Assembly: GCA_017308345.1 (NCBI GenBank)
Contig: JAFKFE010000178.1
Location: forward strand, 1 to 8,474
DNA length: 8,474 nucleotides
Origin: Alphaproteobacteria bacterium
GTDB taxonomy: Bacteria; Pseudomonadota; Alphaproteobacteria; Rhizobiales; Rhizobiaceae
Direction of reading: 5' to 3'
Part shown: positions 7,049 through 8,474 of the stretch, one piece after another
Layout: each line of letters begins with the position of its first letter
Position numbering within the stretch: position 1 is the stretch's first letter
The notes under the pieces: generated by a model
Database searches by the model: none
What the model was told of the DNA's origin: nothing
The model's input: the letters and a program-made list of their open reading frames with translations, nothing else
Made by a program: the position numbers and the translations under genes

Positions 7049-7761
7049 TCGGACGTCGTCTCGGGCAGGAACTGATAGCCGCCGCTGCGCACTGTCAGGA
7101 TCAGCTTAGGCGTCTTCGGATCGTCTTCCATCTTGCGGCGCAGGCGACTCACCAGAATGTCGACACTGCGATCGAAGCTGTAGCCGGTGTCGCCGCCGGA
7201 AAGCTCGATCAGCTGTTCGCGGGTCAGCACGCGTCCCGCGCTCTTGACGAGGGTCTGCAACAGGTTGAACTCCGCCATGGTCAGCTCCACCCGGACGTCG
7301 TCGGGCGCCGTCAGGCGCCGCCGCGCGCAATCCATCGTCCAACCGGCAAAGTGATAGACCTGCTTGGCGGCAGGGCGACGGGGCTCCGCGCTGCCGTTGC
7401 GTCGCAGCACCGCGCGGATGCGGGCCAGAAGCTCGCGCGGATCGAAGGGCTTGGGCACGTAGTCGTCGGCGCCCATTTCGAGGCCCACCACGCGATCGGT
7501 CGTTTCGGTGACCGCTGTCAGCATGATAATCGGCGTGGTGTAGTTGGCGCGGATCTCGCGGCAAAGCTCAAGTCCGCTTTTGCCGGGCAGCATCACGTCG
7601 AGAACGATCAGGTCCACCGGGGTCCGGCGCAGAATCGCCTCCATCTCGGTACCGTCGCCGGCCACCGTCGTGTGCAGCCCGCGCTTCTGGAAGAACTCCT
7701 GCAGCAGGTCGCGTATGCCCTTGTCGTCGTCGACGATCAGTATGTGCGCATCGGATTTCAC
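7045..7761 (-). CDS. Response regulator, OmpR/PhoB family
   Basis: A 238-aa DNA-binding response regulator. The receiver domain has the acidic pocket D11/D12, phosphoacceptor D55 in LIVLDVMLPGKSG, switch T82 and K104 in DDYVPKPFDPRELLARIRAVLRR. The effector domain (about 135-233) is an OmpR-type winged helix, with the probable recognition helix in SFDRSVDILVSRLRRKM (195-211) and the wing turn RSGGYQF. The receiver reads much like E. coli OmpR, but I do not assign a named orthologue. Translation starts at GTG (7759-7761); no ATG upstream gives a better family match, and the upstream AGG is a weak ribosome binding site. Together with the kinase it forms an operon. The AT-rich spacer upstream holds a direct repeat suited to this family, so autoregulation is plausible. 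Confidence 0.95.
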   Translation of the reverse strand: MKSDAHILIVDDDKGIRDLLQEFFQKRGLHTTVAGDGTEMEAILRRTPVDLIVLDVMLPGKSGLELCREIRANYTTPIIMLTAVTETTDRVVGLEMGADDYVPKPFDPRELLARIRAVLRRNGSAEPRRPAAKQVYHFAGWTMDCARRRLTAPDDVRVELTMAEFNLLQTLVKSAGRVLTREQLIELSGGDTGYSFDRSVDILVSRLRRKMEDDPKTPKLILTVRSGGYQFLPETTSE

Positions 7762-7872
7762 TCGAAACCTATCATTCTATTTTGCCGGACATCCCTTCGC
7801 GGAACACCGACACGATAGAATTCGGGCCATATCTTGACCAGTGGCCGCGATGCCCGCCCCGGTCGGATTCCT

Positions 7873-7892
7873 CAGAAACAATCCAGAAACAA
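7873..7892. promoter_or_regulatory. Tandem 9-bp direct repeat, candidate response-regulator box
   Basis: CAGAAACAA occurs at 7873-7881 and again, identically, at 7884-7892, a repeat period of 11 bp or about one helical turn. OmpR/PhoB-family regulators bind head-to-tail dimers on such direct repeats. The site sits between the response regulator gene (-) and a small exported-protein gene (+), about 110 bp from each start codon. Function is inferred from geometry and position. Confidence 0.45.
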
Positions 7893-7893
7893 A

Positions 7894-7922
7894 ATTCTAC
7901 AGTCGGGAAAAACTGGTGAAAA
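7894..7922 (-). promoter_or_regulatory. Candidate sigma-70-type promoter for the two-component operon
   Basis: On the minus strand TTTTCA (7922-7917) and TAGAAT (7899-7894) are separated by 17 bp, matching 4/6 and 5/6 of the general -35/-10 hexamers. The direct repeat at 7873-7892 lies immediately downstream of the -10, where bound regulator would affect initiation. Short matches in AT-rich DNA are easily found by chance. The surrounding spacer 7762-8000 otherwise holds only short inverted repeats (TGAAA/TTTCA at 7917-7928; ATTCTAT at 7774-7780 with ATAGAAT at 7815-7821). Confidence 0.28.
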
Positions 7923-8000
7923 ATTTCAAGGGCATAACCGGTGCCGTGGCGGTCAGGTCATCGGCCGCGACGCAAGTTTCCGGAGTAACGGACAAGACCA

Positions 8001-8342
8001 ATGCAGAGGTTCTGGATCAGCGTGATGGGTGCTTTGCTCAGCATGTCGCTCATCACCGCAGCAGCCGGCACCTCGACCCCCGCGAAGGTCGCGACTCCCG
8101 CGAAGATCGCGGCCACCGCAAAGGTTGCCCCACTCACTCGGACCGAGCGTTGCACCGATCTCAGCCGTCAAGTTGACGAAGCCCTCGAAACCCATGCCGC
8201 GGCAACGCAGGTCACCGCGGCGAAAGCACTGCAAAGAAAGGGAAACCGGTTCTGCGCCGCCAAGAAACAGGCACAGGGTATCCGGATGCTCGCAAACGCT
8301 TTGAAGCTGCTTGGAGTGACACCGATCGATCCGGCTCAGTGA
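8001..8342 (+). CDS. Small exported two-cysteine protein of unknown function
   Basis: A 113-aa protein I do not recognise as a named family. Residues 1 to about 22 form a Sec-type signal peptide: a short n-region with R3, a hydrophobic stretch WISVMGALLSMSLITAAAG, and a plausible AxA cleavage site. A Pro/Ala/Lys linker follows (about 26-44), made of three 6-residue units. The mature part (about 48-107) looks helical and holds exactly two cysteines, C51 and C85, which could form a disulfide in the periplasm. The ATG at 8001 is the first in frame after a stop at 7986-7988, but its ribosome binding site is weak; M9 at 8025 is an alternative start that would shorten the signal peptide. It is divergent from the two-component operon, and another exported-protein gene begins 37 bp after its stop. 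A coding role is supported by the signal peptide and the conserved-looking helical part. Confidence 0.75.
   Translation: MQRFWISVMGALLSMSLITAAAGTSTPAKVATPAKIAATAKVAPLTRTERCTDLSRQVDEALETHAAATQVTAAKALQRKGNRFCAAKKQAQGIRMLANALKLLGVTPIDPAQ
8079..8132 (+). repeat. Three tandem 18-bp units inside the exported-protein gene
   Basis: Units 8079-8096, 8097-8114 and 8115-8132 each encode six residues: PAKVAT, PAKIAA and TAKVAP. The first two units are closest at DNA level (CCCGCGAAG shared, then GTC or ATC, then GCG); the third is more diverged. The array lies just after the signal peptide and probably makes a flexible basic linker. Being in multiples of three, unit gain or loss would keep the frame. 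Confidence 0.75.
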
Positions 8343-8379
8343 CGCTGATCCAGACCCGCAAGAAAAAGGAAATGAAGCC

Positions 8380-8474
8380 ATGAAGAAGTCCATCCTCTCC
8401 GCCCTCGGCCTCGGTGTCGCTCTCACTTTCGCGATGCCGGCTCTCGGCAACGCCGCCGCCACGACGACCGCTGC
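8380..8474 (+). CDS. Exported protein, 5' end (partial)
   Basis: Thirty-one codons are visible before the window ends. They read as a clear Sec-type signal peptide: MKKS n-region, hydrophobic core ILSALGLGVALTFAMPALG, and a probable cleavage site at GNAAA, followed by a Thr/Ala-rich start of the mature protein. A purine-rich AAAAAGGA (8363-8370) lies 9 nt upstream of the ATG. The 37-bp distance from the previous exported-protein gene, without a visible terminator, suggests co-transcription. The Ala/Thr-rich beginning resembles the mature start of the upstream protein, so a paralogue is possible, but too little is visible to decide. Confidence 0.75.
   Translation, partial: MKKSILSALGLGVALTFAMPALGNAAATTTA

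Noticed and set aside
5897..7075. 392-codon open frame on the plus strand opposite the histidine kinase
   Set aside because: Low-complexity Arg/His/Gln-rich antisense shadow; the minus-strand kinase has all its motifs intact.
7841..8176. 111-codon open frame on the plus strand across the divergent spacer into the exported-protein gene
   Set aside because: It has no clear ribosome binding site, its second half becomes His/Arg-rich shadow sequence, and it overlaps a better-supported gene with a signal peptide in another frame.
7953..8462. 169-codon open frame on the minus strand opposite the exported-protein genes
   Set aside because: Compositionally biased antisense product with no domain; the plus-strand frames have signal peptides.

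Overview
The window is GC-rich, tightly packed bacterial DNA. Gene content and protein style (SARP/TolB/TPR regulator, DGPF/YCII protein, OmpR/EnvZ-type two-component pair, small secreted Ala/Lys/Thr-rich proteins) suggest an alphaproteobacterium of the Hyphomicrobiales, most likely Mesorhizobium or a close relative. That placement is inferred from protein character, not from a marker gene. I see no rRNA, tRNA, CRISPR array, insertion sequence, prophage gene or attachment site.

Left part (1-2334): the 3' end of a rhodanese-domain gene on + converges, with a 13-bp gap, on a large regulator on -. The regulator joins a SARP-type winged helix and BTAD domain to a TolB-like domain and TPR-like repeats. 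A 171-bp divergent region with several short inverted repeats separates it from the next genes.

Centre (2506-5154): two PLP enzymes on +. The first is a divergent cysteine synthase-like (fold type II) enzyme and the second a group II amino-acid decarboxylase. A hairpin with a short T-tract lies between them. The pair could make a beta-substituted alanine and decarboxylate it to an amine; taurine or hypotaurine is one possibility. The divergent regulator is the obvious candidate controller. This is the most interesting metabolic unit of the window.

Right part (5171-8474): on -, a response regulator (GTG start) and a histidine kinase overlap by 4 bp (ATGA), and a small DGPF/YCII-family protein follows 93 bp downstream. 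Divergent from them on + are a 113-aa exported two-cysteine protein and the start of a second exported protein cut by the window edge. The 239-bp AT-richer divergent spacer carries a perfect 9-bp direct repeat with 11-bp periodicity, the geometry expected of an OmpR/PhoB-family binding site. The two-component system may therefore control itself and the small exported proteins.
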